Assembly: GCA_963770155.1 (NCBI GenBank)
Contig: CAVYOE010000001.1
Span: 2,108,001-2,172,000 of the forward strand
Length of the DNA: 64,000 nt
Reading direction: 5' to 3'
From: CAVYOE01 sp963770155
Lineage (GTDB): Bacteria > Actinomycetota > Thermoleophilia > Solirubrobacterales > 70-9
Shown here: one piece after another, positions 25,805-34,379 of the stretch
Layout of the letters: every line of letters starts with the position of its first letter
Position numbering within the stretch: the stretch's first letter is position 1
The notes under the pieces: generated by a model
Told to the model about the DNA's origin: nothing
The model's input: the letters and a program-made list of their open reading frames with translations, nothing else
Databases searched by the model: none
Position numbers and translations under genes: made by a program

Positions 25805-28306
25805 ATGCGACTCATAGTCACCGAAAAGAACAACAGCGCCAAGAAGATCGCTGACATTCTCTCCGGCGGCTCGGCAAAGGAGGGCAAGAGCTACAAGGTG
25901 TCCTTCTACACCTGGGCCGACCAGACCGGAGAGGACCAGATGACGATCGGCCTCAAAGGTCACGTCCTCAACCCCGCCTTCCCGGAGGAATACAAGAGCT
26001 GGCAGGAGATCGACCCACGCGACCTGATCGACGCCCCGCTGATCAAGCAGCCGACCGACAAGAACGTGGTCAGAGCCATAAAAAAGGTCGCGGAGGACGC
26101 GGACGACATCGTGATCGCCACCGACTTCGACCGCGAGGGGGAGTTGATCGGGCTCGAGGCGCTGCAGGAGATCGTCGACGCGAACCCCAAGCTGGACGAA
26201 AAGCAGGTCGCGCATAGCGGCGCCGATGGCGAGAACGGCGACTCCAGCGGGATCAAGCGCGCCCGATACTCGGCACTGACCAAGGACGAGATCGAGCGGG
26301 CCTTCTCCAATCTCGATGAGCTTTCGATGCCACTCGCCCAGGCCGGCGCCGCGCGCCAGGACATCGACCTGATCTGGGGGGCGACCTTGACCCGCGCCGT
26401 ATCGCGTGCCACCCGCCGCTTCGGCTCCAACTTCCTCTCGGTCGGCCGGGTCCAGAGCCCGACACTCGGGCTGATCGTCGAACGGGAGATGGAACGCCGC
26501 GCGCACAAGCCGAAGCCGTTCTGGGAGGTCTCCGCCACCTTCGCCCATCCGGATGGCAGCTTCCTCGCCCAACACGCGACCGACAAGTTCTGGAAGAAGG
26601 GCGAGGCCGAGGCCGCCGTCAATGGCACCAAGAGCCCCGGGAAAGTGGTCGAGATCAAGTCGCGCAAGAACACGCGCAAACCCCCGACCCCGCTGAACAC
26701 GACCGCTTTCACCACCGACGCATCGAGCCGGCTCGGGATCACGCCTGCGCGGGCGATGCGAATCGCCGAGGACCTCTACATGGACGGGATCATCTCCTAC
26801 CCGCGGACCGACAACACGGTGTACCCGAAGTCGTTGCCGTTGCGGGAGCTGGTCGATTCGCTCACCAAGATTCCGGATTTCGAGGCTGCAGGTGAGCTGA
26901 TCAAGGGCGAGCTGAAACCGACCCGCGGCAAGAAGGAGACCACCGACCACCCCCCGATCTACCCGACCCAGGCTGTCGACCCGCGCTCTCTCGAGGGCCG
27001 CAGCGACGCCCACCGCAAGGTCTACGAGCTGGTCGCGCGCCGCTTCCTCGCCACTTTCTCCCCGCCGATGGTGACGGAGTCCACCCGCGCGGACATCGAG
27101 GCGGGATCCGAGGCCTACTTCGTCCGTGGCAGCGTCGTCGTCGATCCGGGTTACGCCGGGATCTACACCTACGCGCGCTCGGCCGACGAGGAGATCCCGA
27201 AGCTGGAGGAGGGCCAGGATCTGGAACTTGCCGCCGGCCCGGAGATGGAGCGCAAGGAGACCCAGCCTCCGTCGCGCCTTTCCCAGGGCAAGCTGATCGA
27301 GATGATGGAGGAGCGGGGCCTCGGCACCAAGGCGACCCGCGCCGACATCATCCAGAAGCTTTACTACCGCGGCTACGTCCACGGCAACCCGCCGGAGCCG
27401 AGCGAGACCGGGATCGCGATGTACAACGGCTTCAAGGAGTTCGTACCGCGAATGGCCACCCCGGAGATGACCGCCGACCTCGAGTCCGAGATGGATCAGA
27501 TCGCTGCCGGCGAGATGAGCAAGGACAAGGTGCTCACCGACTCCCGGGAGATGCTGCGCTCTGCGTACGACGAGATGGGCCCGAACGTCGACGACGACGA
27601 CGAGAACGCGCCCTGGCGCAAGTTCGCGAAGCTCGTCTGGGGCGGCATGGACGAGGACCGCGTGCTCGGCCCTTGCATCGTCTGCAAAGAGGCGGGCCGG
27701 ACCCAGGAAGACGGCTCGCCGAACATGCTGCGGGTGATCCGGGCCCGCAAGTCCGGAAAGTCGTTCGTCGGCTGCACCGGATGGAAGGGCGCCGACGCCG
27801 AACCCGACGATCCCGACAACTGCGACCAGACCTTCCCGATGCCGCAGCCCCGCTTCTACGACGTCTACAAGCTCGAGGACACCTGCACGGTCTGCGGCCG
27901 TACGCCGAGGGTGTCGGTTGCCCAGAAGTTCAAGCCGGGCAGGCCGTGGAAACTGTGCTTCAACGACGAGTGTCCCTCGATGGAGGAGATGAAGCGCAAA
28001 CGGGCCGAGCGCGAGGCTGCCAAGGAGGCGAAGAAGAAGGCTAAGAAGGCCAAGGAGAAGGCCGAGGCGAACGGCGAGGCGGTGGTCGATCCGAAGGAGG
28101 CGGCAAAGGAGGCTGAGAAGATCGCGGCCCAGGCCTCGGCAACCCGGACGAAGCCGACCCGCAAGAAGGCCGCGGCCAACGCCAAGGCCGCCGGGGAGGT
28201 GGCCAACGGCGCCAAGTCGTCCAACGGGGCCAAGAAGAAGGGCGGCGCCAAGAAGAAGAAGAAGGGCGCCACCAAGGCCAAGAGCGCCGCGGAGCCCGAG
28301 AGCTAG
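25805..28306 (+). CDS. topA: DNA topoisomerase I (type IA), archaeal-like sequence features
   Basis: 833 residues. An N-terminal Toprim domain (LIVTEKNNSAKKIADIL; metal site ATDFDREGELIG) is followed by the type IA core with active-site Tyr332 in IISYPRTDNT. Two C-terminal zinc-finger regions (CIVCKEAG...GCTGW...NCDQTF and CTVCGR...CFNDECPS) and a Lys/Ala-rich tail of about 110 residues follow. It relaxes negative supercoils. Segments such as RARYSALTKDEIERAF, AGAARQDIDLIWGATLTR and LSVGRVQSPTLGLIV resemble archaeal TopA more than the usual bacterial LSAGRVQSVAL form, which suggests lateral origin or a deep lineage; this is inference from memory of the families. The Lys-rich tail is common in actinobacterial TopA. 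Confidence 0.88.
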   Translation: MRLIVTEKNNSAKKIADILSGGSAKEGKSYKVSFYTWADQTGEDQMTIGLKGHVLNPAFPEEYKSWQEIDPRDLIDAPLIKQPTDKNVVRAIKKVAEDADDIVIATDFDREGELIGLEALQEIVDANPKLDEKQVAHSGADGENGDSSGIKRARYSALTKDEIERAFSNLDELSMPLAQAGAARQDIDLIWGATLTRAVSRATRRFGSNFLSVGRVQSPTLGLIVEREMERRAHKPKPFWEVSATFAHPDGSFLAQHATDKFWKKGEAEAAVNGTKSPGKVVEIKSRKNTRKPPTPLNTTAFTTDASSRLGITPARAMRIAEDLYMDGIISYPRTDNTVYPKSLPLRELVDSLTKIPDFEAAGELIKGELKPTRGKKETTDHPPIYPTQAVDPRSLEGRSDAHRKVYELVARRFLATFSPPMVTESTRADIEAGSEAYFVRGSVVVDPGYAGIYTYARSADEEIPKLEEGQDLELAAGPEMERKETQPPSRLSQGKLIEMMEERGLGTKATRADIIQKLYYRGYVHGNPPEPSETGIAMYNGFKEFVPRMATPEMTADLESEMDQIAAGEMSKDKVLTDSREMLRSAYDEMGPNVDDDDENAPWRKFAKLVWGGMDEDRVLGPCIVCKEAGRTQEDGSPNMLRVIRARKSGKSFVGCTGWKGADAEPDDPDNCDQTFPMPQPRFYDVYKLEDTCTVCGRTPRVSVAQKFKPGRPWKLCFNDECPSMEEMKRKRAEREAAKEAKKKAKKAKEKAEANGEAVVDPKEAAKEAEKIAAQASATRTKPTRKKAAANAKAAGEVANGAKSSNGAKKKGGAKKKKKGATKAKSAAEPES

Positions 28307-28313
28307 CCGGCCG

Positions 28314-28907
28314 TTGTTCATTTCCCTCGAGGGGATCGACGGCTCCGGCAAGACGACCCAGGCGAAGCTGCTTGCCGATGAGCTGGGCGAGGGGACGGTT
28401 CTGGTGCGGGAGCCCGGCGGGACGGCCGGGTCGGAGGCGATCCGCGACCTCCTGATCGATCCGGCGGTGCAGCTGGGCAGCTTCACCGAGCTGCTTCTTT
28501 TCTGCGCGGCGCGCTCGCAGCTGGTGGAGGAAGTGATCGAGCCCGCGCTGCGCGAGGGCCGCCACGTGGTCGCGGACCGCTTCTCGGACTCGAGCGTCGC
28601 CTACCAGGGCGCCGGCCGCGGGGTCGAGCCCGAACTGATCGAGCGCCTCTGCGGGGCGGCCACCAAGGGAATCTGGCCTGACCTGACCCTGTATCTCAGC
28701 ATCGACCCCGAGCAGACGGCAAAGCGGTCCAGCGGGACCGACCGGTTCGAGTCAGAGGGGATCGAGTTCCAGCGGCGTGTGGCCGAGGGGTACTCCAGGA
28801 TCGCCGCGCGGCACCAGGACAGGGTCCGGGTCGTCGACGCGAGCGGCTCGAAGGAGGCGGTCCACGAAAGGATCATGGAGGCGGTGAGTGCCCATGCCCC
28901 TGGCTGA
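28314..28907 (+). CDS. tmk: dTMP kinase
   Basis: 197 residues. It phosphorylates dTMP to dTDP. Walker A is EGIDGSGKTTQAKLL at the N-terminus, the DR motif is VADRFSDSSVAYQGAGRG, and the lid contains a short RSSGTDRFE region. The length is normal. The start is a TTG at 28314, 7 nt after the topA stop, with no ribosome site, so it relies on coupling to topA. It overlaps holB by 20 nt. Confidence 0.92.
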   Translation: MFISLEGIDGSGKTTQAKLLADELGEGTVLVREPGGTAGSEAIRDLLIDPAVQLGSFTELLLFCAARSQLVEEVIEPALREGRHVVADRFSDSSVAYQGAGRGVEPELIERLCGAATKGIWPDLTLYLSIDPEQTAKRSSGTDRFESEGIEFQRRVAEGYSRIAARHQDRVRVVDASGSKEAVHERIMEAVSAHAPG

Positions 28908-30042
28908 GTCGATTTCGTCCGAGCTGGAAGCGGCGACCTCGTCGCAGCCGCGAGCGCGTGCCGCACTGGCGGCGGCACTTGCCGCAGGCCCCTCGCACGC
29001 CTACCTCTTTCGCGGCCCCCGCGGCTCCGGCAAGCGGGAGGCGGCCCGCGCCTTTGCGGCCGAGATCCTCGCCCACGGCGCGACCGACCCCGAGTCAGCG
29101 CGTCGCCGCGCCCTGGCCGATCCTTCGCCGCATCCCGACCTGGTCTGGATCGAGCCGCCTGGTGCCTGGCACCTGGTCGACGAGCTCCGCTCTGAGGTGA
29201 TCCGAGCCGCCAGCCTGCGTCCGCTCGAGGGCGAGCACCGCGTCTTCGTGATCGAGGCGGCCGAGGCGATGAGGGAGGAGAGCCAGAACGCGTTGCTGAA
29301 GACACTTGAGGAGCCGGCGGACTACGCGCACCTGCTGCTGCTCTGCTCCGAGCCCGAGGCACTGGTGCAGACGATCGTCTCCCGCTGCCAGCCGGTCGAG
29401 TTCATGCCGCTCTCGCCGGAGGCCGTGGTTGACCGGATCGCCCCGGGCGGAGCTGATGGCGGCGCCACCGGGCCGCCGGCCGAGGTGGAGGCCGCCGCAC
29501 GTCTCTGCGGCGGCGACGCCGAGCTGGCGCGGTTCCTGCTCTCCGAGGAAGGACGCGAGCTGCGCGGCCGCGCCGAGGCCGCTGCCCGCGCGCCGCGCCG
29601 GAACGGGTCGCCGGCCGCCGCTTGGGCTCCCCTGCTCGAGAGCGCCGAGGAGGCGGGCCGCGAGGCCGGGGCGGCGGCGGAGGCCGAGCTGCGGGAGCTC
29701 GCCGCGGCCGAGCGGCCGGGCCGCAAGAAGGGACTTGGCCGCGAGGCGAACGAGCAGATCAAACGCGTCGAGCGCAGGGCCCGGACCGAGTCGCTGGACC
29801 TCGCTCTCGGGCTCTGCTGCGCCTGGTACCGGGACCTGGCCGCGGTCAGCGAAGGGGCGCCGGAGCTGGCGCTCCACTGCGACCGGCTCGACGCGCTGGC
29901 CGAGGACGCCGACGGCCTCGAGCCGCAGCAGGCCCGCGGCGCGCTCGAGCTCGTCCTTGACACCCGGCAGCGGTTCAACTTGAACGTCTCAGAGGAGCTC
30001 GCGCTCGAGGCACTCTGGAACCGGCTGGCTGACACGCTTTAG
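28888..30042 (+). CDS. holB: DNA polymerase III subunit delta'
   Basis: 384 residues of the clamp-loader AAA+ family. It has SHAYLFRGPRGSGKREAARAFA (P-loop), a Walker B-like VFVIEAAEAM, a sensor-1 region ESQNALLKTLEEP, and the SRC motif in TIVSRCQPVEF. The P-loop keeps Lys although delta' does not hydrolyse ATP in many species. The zinc-binding cysteines usual between P-loop and Walker B are absent. GTG 28888 was chosen over ATG 28894 because GGAGG (28877-28881) lies 6 nt before it. The topA-tmk-holB block is a typical DNA-replication operon. Confidence 0.85.
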   Translation: MPMPLAESISSELEAATSSQPRARAALAAALAAGPSHAYLFRGPRGSGKREAARAFAAEILAHGATDPESARRRALADPSPHPDLVWIEPPGAWHLVDELRSEVIRAASLRPLEGEHRVFVIEAAEAMREESQNALLKTLEEPADYAHLLLLCSEPEALVQTIVSRCQPVEFMPLSPEAVVDRIAPGGADGGATGPPAEVEAAARLCGGDAELARFLLSEEGRELRGRAEAAARAPRRNGSPAAAWAPLLESAEEAGREAGAAAEAELRELAAAERPGRKKGLGREANEQIKRVERRARTESLDLALGLCCAWYRDLAAVSEGAPELALHCDRLDALAEDADGLEPQQARGALELVLDTRQRFNLNVSEELALEALWNRLADTL

Positions 30043-30048
30043 CCCCAC

Positions 30049-30126
30049 GGCCCGATATGGGCCATTCCTTTCGAGCCCTGCCCCGCCGCCCCCGGACGCG
30101 CAGCGGAGGAGGCGGCGGTAAATGGC
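30049..30126. repeat. Structured intergenic element, copy 1
   Basis: It contains GATATGGGCCAT (30054-30065), then after 6 nt CGAGCCCTGCC (30072-30082), then an 8-bp hairpin CCGCCGCC/GGCGGCGG (30083-30090 with 30111-30118) around a 20-nt loop holding CGCGCAGCG. A first small stem GGCCC/GGGCC (30049-30063) surrounds GATAT. The same layout, with two compensatory changes in the hairpin, recurs at 61611-61690. It lies between the holB stop and the histidine kinase promoter. It could be a small RNA, a DNA regulatory element or a REP-like repeat. Confidence 0.6.
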
Positions 30127-30161
30127 GAAGCGAAGCGCCCGCAGGCAACCGTGTGTTAGTA

Positions 30162-30167
30162 GATACT
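30162..30167 (+). promoter_or_regulatory. -10 element of the histidine kinase operon
   Basis: GATACT ends 7 nt before the ATG at 30175; the same hexamer serves polX and otsB. No Shine-Dalgarno sequence. Confidence 0.4.
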
Positions 30168-30174
30168 TATAGTC

Positions 30175-31908
30175 ATGGCCAGACTGGTCGGCCAGGCGGA
30201 GAGAGGCAGGCGGCCGCGCGTCAGCATGCGGCTGTGGCTGGGCATCGCCTTCGCGGTGGTCGGCCTGATCACCGCTGCCGCCGTGTACCTGGTCGTCAGG
30301 GATTCCTCGGGGAAGACGCTTTCGCAGAGCTCCGCCGAGCTCGCCGTCGGGCGCACGGTCCGGCTCTCCGACTCGGTCGAATCGACCTTCCCCGACAATC
30401 TCGACGAGACGCTCGAGGGGGCCCGATCGGAGAACCTCGACGCCTGGGTCGTCGACCGCAACGGCAACCTCCTGACCCAGGATGCGGGCATCGGCGGGGT
30501 CAGCTTCTCATCGCTGCCCCAACGCGACGCCGTCATGAGCCAGGCGCTGCGCGGCAACCGGTTCGAGGTCGACCTCGGAGAGGACGTGACCGTGGTCGCC
30601 GCGCCGTTGTTTGCCGGAGAGGAGCTCCAAGGCGCCCTGATCACGCGCGCGACGCCGCCATCCGCGGTCCGGCGCTCAATCGATGACCTTCGCGGCGACA
30701 GCCTCGTCGCCCTTGCGGTCGCAATCGGAGCCGGGATCCTGCTCGGGTTCGCGGTCGCGAGCCTGATCGCGACCCGGATCAAAGGCCTGGCGGAAAGCGC
30801 CGGGCGGATGGCGGAGGGCCGCTTCGACGAACCGCTGCCGACTCGGGGCAGCGACGAGATCGGCGACTTGGCGCGGGCCCTGGATGCAATGCGTGAGGCG
30901 CTGCGGGAGAGCTTCGACATGTTGGCGACCGAGCGCGACCGGCTCTCGGCGATCCTCGACGGGTTGACCGAGGCGGTGATCGTGGTCGGAGCCGATGACG
31001 AGGTGCGCTTCTCGAACCCGTCCGCTGCGCAGCTGATCAGCGACGGCGAGCCGGTCAGTGAGCTCAAAGGCTCGCTCCAGCTCGCGGCCCAACGGGGCTC
31101 GGCCGAGAATCCTTGGCTGCGTTCGCGCGATCGCGTCTACGCCGTGCAGGCGCGCAAGGTCCCAGCCGAGCAGGCGGTGCTCCTGGTGGCGCGCGACCGA
31201 ACCGAAGAGCTCCGGCGCGAGCTGGCCGAGCGCGAGTTCGTCTCCAACGCGGCACACGAGCTGCGCAATCCGCTGGCGGGGATCTCGGGATCGATCGAGG
31301 TGCTCCGGGCCGGCGCCAAGGACGACGACGAGGCGCGCGATCACTTCCTCGGCCGGCTCGCCGACGACGCCGAGCGCATGACCCGCCTGATCCAGTCGCT
31401 GCTCACCTTGGCCCGTGTCGAGGCAGGCGTCGAACGCGAGACCGAGGTCGTCGACGTCAATCTCGCGTCCGAGGAAGCGGCCGAGGCAGTCGTTGTGCCC
31501 GAGGGGGTCGAGGTCACGATCGAGTGCGAGCCCGAGCTCGTGGCCGAGGGAGACCCGATGCTGCTGCGCCAGGTGCTCATCGGCCTGCTCACCAACGCCT
31601 GCAAGAACACGCCTGCCCCGGGCGTCGTTACCCTTCGCGCCCATCGCCATCCAGAACGTCAGGTCATGATCGAGGTCGAGGACACGGGGACCGGAATCCC
31701 CGCGGAGGAACAGGATCGCGTCTTCGACCGCTTCTACCGCGGCAGCGGCTCGCTCGAGACCGAGGGTTTCGGGCTCGGCCTCTCGATTGCGAAGAGAATG
31801 GTCAACGTGATGGGCGGTGAGATCGGCGTCCAATCGAGGCCGGAGCAGGGCAGCACCTTCTGGGTGCGTCTACGCGAACCCCACCCGAGTCCGACCCCGG
31901 TCGCATGA
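30175..31908 (+). CDS. Membrane sensor histidine kinase
   Basis: 577 residues. It has two membrane helices (LWLGIAFAVVGLITAAAVYLVV near residue 20 and SLVALAVAIGAGILLGFAVASL near 185) flanking an extracytoplasmic sensor. HAMP (ATRIKGLAESAGRM), a PAS-like segment (LSAILDGLTEAVIVVGADDEVRFSNPSA), a HisKA H-box FVSNAAHELRNPLAG and a HATPase with N-box LLTNACKNTPAPG and G-boxes DTGTGIP, GFGLGLSIAK follow. It overlaps the response regulator by ATGA, so it phosphorylates that partner. The architecture resembles PhoR/ResE-type kinases. The signal is unknown. Confidence 0.92.
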   Translation: MARLVGQAERGRRPRVSMRLWLGIAFAVVGLITAAAVYLVVRDSSGKTLSQSSAELAVGRTVRLSDSVESTFPDNLDETLEGARSENLDAWVVDRNGNLLTQDAGIGGVSFSSLPQRDAVMSQALRGNRFEVDLGEDVTVVAAPLFAGEELQGALITRATPPSAVRRSIDDLRGDSLVALAVAIGAGILLGFAVASLIATRIKGLAESAGRMAEGRFDEPLPTRGSDEIGDLARALDAMREALRESFDMLATERDRLSAILDGLTEAVIVVGADDEVRFSNPSAAQLISDGEPVSELKGSLQLAAQRGSAENPWLRSRDRVYAVQARKVPAEQAVLLVARDRTEELRRELAEREFVSNAAHELRNPLAGISGSIEVLRAGAKDDDEARDHFLGRLADDAERMTRLIQSLLTLARVEAGVERETEVVDVNLASEEAAEAVVVPEGVEVTIECEPELVAEGDPMLLRQVLIGLLTNACKNTPAPGVVTLRAHRHPERQVMIEVEDTGTGIPAEEQDRVFDRFYRGSGSLETEGFGLGLSIAKRMVNVMGGEIGVQSRPEQGSTFWVRLREPHPSPTPVA

Positions 31909-32660
31909 ACGAGACGAACAACTCCCCACAAACAGGCAACGCCAGCCAGACCGGCCGGATCCTGGTCGCGGATGACGAGCCGTCGGTTCGCGACTCGGTC
32001 GGGTACGCGCTCGAGCAGGAGGGCTTCGATGTCACCCTTGCTGTCGACGGCGATGACGCCGAGGGAAAGCTCGGCGATGGCTCGTTCGACCTGCTGATCC
32101 TCGACATCATGATGCCGGGGAGGAGCGGCCTCGACCTCTGCCGGGAGATGCGGAGCCGCAGCGCAGTGCCGATCATCGTGCTCACCGCAAAGGACGCCGA
32201 GGTGGACAAGGTCGTCGGGCTCGAGGTCGGGGCGGACGACTACGTGACAAAGCCTTTCTCGGTCCGTGAGCTGCTCGGTCGGGTTCGGGCTCAGCTGCGC
32301 CGCCGCGACCTAGACCGGGCCGCGCCGCCCGATGGCGCCAAGATCGAAGCCGACGACGTGACGATCGACCTGGCGCGGCATCTGGTCACCGTCCGCGGTG
32401 AGCCGGTCAACCTGACGCGCTCCGAGTTCCAGGTGCTGCGGCTGCTCGCGGAGGCGCCCGGCGAGGTCTTCTCTCGCAAGCAGATCATGGAGGAGCTGTG
32501 GCAGACCGAGTTCCGGGGCGACGTGCGCGCCTGCGACGTACACATCTCCAACCTCCGCCAGAAGGTCGAGCGCGATCCGCAGAAGCCCGAGCTCGTTCTG
32601 ACCGTGCGCCGCGTCGGCTACAAGTTCGCCGACGGCACGGGACCGTCCGATTCGGACTAG
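31905..32660 (+). CDS. OmpR/PhoB-family response regulator
   Basis: 251 residues. It has a receiver domain with the acidic pocket ADDEPS, phospho-acceptor Asp in LLILDIMMPGRSG and Lys in YVTKPFSVREL, then a winged-helix DNA-binding domain (LTRSEFQVLRLLAEAPGEVFSRKQIMEELW; VRRVGYKF). It pairs with the kinase directly upstream through a 4-nt overlap. The N-terminus has 15 extra polar residues. It probably activates or represses envelope or phosphate-type genes; targets are not visible. Confidence 0.93.
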   Translation: MNETNNSPQTGNASQTGRILVADDEPSVRDSVGYALEQEGFDVTLAVDGDDAEGKLGDGSFDLLILDIMMPGRSGLDLCREMRSRSAVPIIVLTAKDAEVDKVVGLEVGADDYVTKPFSVRELLGRVRAQLRRRDLDRAAPPDGAKIEADDVTIDLARHLVTVRGEPVNLTRSEFQVLRLLAEAPGEVFSRKQIMEELWQTEFRGDVRACDVHISNLRQKVERDPQKPELVLTVRRVGYKFADGTGPSDSD

Positions 32661-32671
32661 ACGATTCCGGC

Positions 32672-33124
32672 GTGAGACTTCGCAAGCACCGGGTTCCCGG
32701 GAGGGAGCCCTGGCGTTCGGCCACGGCCGCTCTGCTCGACGAGCATGGCCTTTCGGTGCGGCGCTGGCGCAAGTCGACCAGCGGTTGCGCCTACCGGGAC
32801 CTGCCGCTGATCGAGGGGCCCGAGCCGCGTGGCGCCGTCAGCTTCGCGGTGCTGGCCCATGAAGTCGGTCACAAGGCGCTGCATGCCAAGGGCTCAAAGC
32901 CGCGCTGGCACGAGGAAGTCGAGGCGTGGGAGTTCGCGCTCGGCCAGTTCGGCCGCTTCGGCCTCGGCTCGCCCAGCGCCGGCGTTCTGCGCCGCGCCCG
33001 CCGCGGTGTTGCCCACAGCTTCAACATGGCGCTGCGCCGCGGCGCCGACCCGGCACGGATCGCCGCAACGGCCCCGCGCTGGTGGGAGGCCGTGGCCGGT
33101 TCCCGCCGCGACTTGGCTGCCTAA
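32672..33124 (+). CDS. Small HExxH-containing metallopeptidase-like protein
   Basis: 150 residues with the zinc signature HEVGH in VLAHEVGHKALH (about residue 62) and a downstream HEEVEAWEFALGQF that could give the third ligand Glu. The layout recalls ImmA/IrrE-type (M78) peptidases but is short and lacks a fused HTH. No specific family is certain. GTG 32672 lies 11 nt after the response regulator stop and is co-oriented, so it may share its mRNA. Its TAA stop overlaps a -10 for the next tRNA (TAAACT, 33122-33127). Confidence 0.6.
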   Translation: MRLRKHRVPGREPWRSATAALLDEHGLSVRRWRKSTSGCAYRDLPLIEGPEPRGAVSFAVLAHEVGHKALHAKGSKPRWHEEVEAWEFALGQFGRFGLGSPSAGVLRRARRGVAHSFNMALRRGADPARIAATAPRWWEAVAGSRRDLAA

Positions 33125-33137
33125 ACTTCGTGCGAGC

Positions 33138-33210
33138 GCCGGCGTAGCTCAGTTGGTAGAGCACTTCATTCGTAATGAAGGGGTCAGCGGTTCGAGTCCG
33201 CTCGCCGGCT
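33138..33210 (+). tRNA. tRNA-Thr (anticodon CGT)
   Basis: 73 nt. It has a 7-bp acceptor GCCGGCG/CGCCGGC, D-arm GCTC-AGTTGGTA-GAGC, anticodon stem CTTCA/TGAAG with loop TTCGTAA, and T-arm AGCGG-TTCGAGT-CCGCT. The discriminator is T, and CCA is not encoded. A -10 TAAACT (33122-33127) ends 10 nt upstream. Confidence 0.95.
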
Positions 33211-33217
33211 TCCGCGG

Positions 33218-34351
33218 CTACTTGACCCGGTAGGGAATCGCGACGAAGGCGGGGTTGCGCGACTGGTCGAAGGCGCGCAGGCGGAAGGTCCCCGATTCGC
33301 GGTCGCCCGCTTCCAGCTTGATCTGGGCCTCGGTCCCGCGCATGCACGGGAAGCGCCCCCGGCGACCGCCGAAGCTGCAGGTCGCCCGGACCGGCTCGCT
33401 TGCGCTCAGCCGCAGCAGGAACTCCGAGTTGCGGCGGATCGGGCTCGCCGGCAGCTGCGCCTGCACCACCGGCGCGGTGTAGTCGGGCGAAGCAACGTGC
33501 TGGCGCACGAAGTCGTAGTACGGACTCTGGGGAAGGAGACCGGTGAGCACGTCCGAGCCCTTCGGGGTGCACCGCGGCCCGCCCGAGGAGACGACGCCGA
33601 TTGCGAACGGACGAGCCGGATCGCTGCTCGGCGCCAGTCCCGGCGAGCCGGAGTCGCCGAAGCAGGGGATCTGACCCGTTCCTCCGACGCAGAGGACGCC
33701 GGGGCCGCTGATCCGGCGGTGCCGCCGCGTCAGCCGGCAGGGATCCTGGACCAAGGTGCGCGCGACCCGGAGCGACCGGTTGAAGAAACTGGCGAATGGA
33801 TTGCGCGGGTTGGTGTCGCCGTAGCCGACGATGGTCACAGGGGAACCGGGCGCCCCGACCGTGTCGGCCGGTTCGGCCAGCGCGGCTGGCGGAACGGTCG
33901 CGGGCGTTGCCAGCCGCAGGACGGCGACGTCGCCGCGCAGCGTTGGCAGGAAGTTGATCGGCACCGAAGTCTGGGCGACGTCGATTCGTTCGGCCGGCGC
34001 CCGGGTCTGGAGCTGCAGTTTTCCGAACCCGACCTGGAGCTGCTCGGGCCCGATCAACCCGAAGCGGCGGTGGCCGGCCTTGATCAGGCAGTGCGCGGCG
34101 GTCAGAGCCACGTCGGGGCGGACCAGGACGACGCCGCAATGGAAGTCGAAGATGTCGGGGATCCGCAAGTCCCTGGAGCGAAGGAAGCCGACGTAGGGAT
34201 ATTCGCCCGGGGCAGCCGCCGTGCCGTTGATCACCGCGGTGCTCGCGGTCCGCCCGTGCGCGGGCGCGGCTCCTCCGAGCACCGTCACCAGCGCCAGCAC
34301 CGTTGTCAGCGCCCCCCGTCTCAGCACCGCCATGGCCAAGCCCCGCTTCAT
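33218..34351 (-). CDS. Secreted trypsin-like serine protease (S1)
   Basis: 377 residues with a signal peptide (RRGALTTVLALVTVLGGAAPAHG). The catalytic triad is His in ALTAAHC, Asp in RGDVAVLRL and Ser in CFGDSGSPG, with paired cysteines as in chymotrypsin-fold enzymes. The Asp-type S1 pocket residue is not obvious, so specificity is unclear. A C-terminal beta-sandwich-like region (about 280-377, VRATCSFGGRRGRFPC) may bind the wall or substrate. ATG 34351 is 8 nt after a minus-strand -10 TAGAAT (34360-34365), leaderless. Confidence 0.88.
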   Translation of the reverse strand: MKRGLAMAVLRRGALTTVLALVTVLGGAAPAHGRTASTAVINGTAAAPGEYPYVGFLRSRDLRIPDIFDFHCGVVLVRPDVALTAAHCLIKAGHRRFGLIGPEQLQVGFGKLQLQTRAPAERIDVAQTSVPINFLPTLRGDVAVLRLATPATVPPAALAEPADTVGAPGSPVTIVGYGDTNPRNPFASFFNRSLRVARTLVQDPCRLTRRHRRISGPGVLCVGGTGQIPCFGDSGSPGLAPSSDPARPFAIGVVSSGGPRCTPKGSDVLTGLLPQSPYYDFVRQHVASPDYTAPVVQAQLPASPIRRNSEFLLRLSASEPVRATCSFGGRRGRFPCMRGTEAQIKLEAGDRESGTFRLRAFDQSRNPAFVAIPYRVK

Positions 34352-34379
34352 TGGGGTCGATTCTAGGTCCAGCGCGAGC

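Noticed and set aside
25790..28486. Very long antisense open frame across topA (898 codons) and similar ones across rpoB (51742-53361) and 36036-38027
   Set aside because: High GC makes stop codons rare on the opposite strand. These frames show no family motifs and lie over well-supported genes.
30057..30686. Plus-strand frame of 209 codons before and over the histidine kinase
   Set aside because: It lacks domain features and overlaps the kinase in another frame; the upstream part is the structured element.
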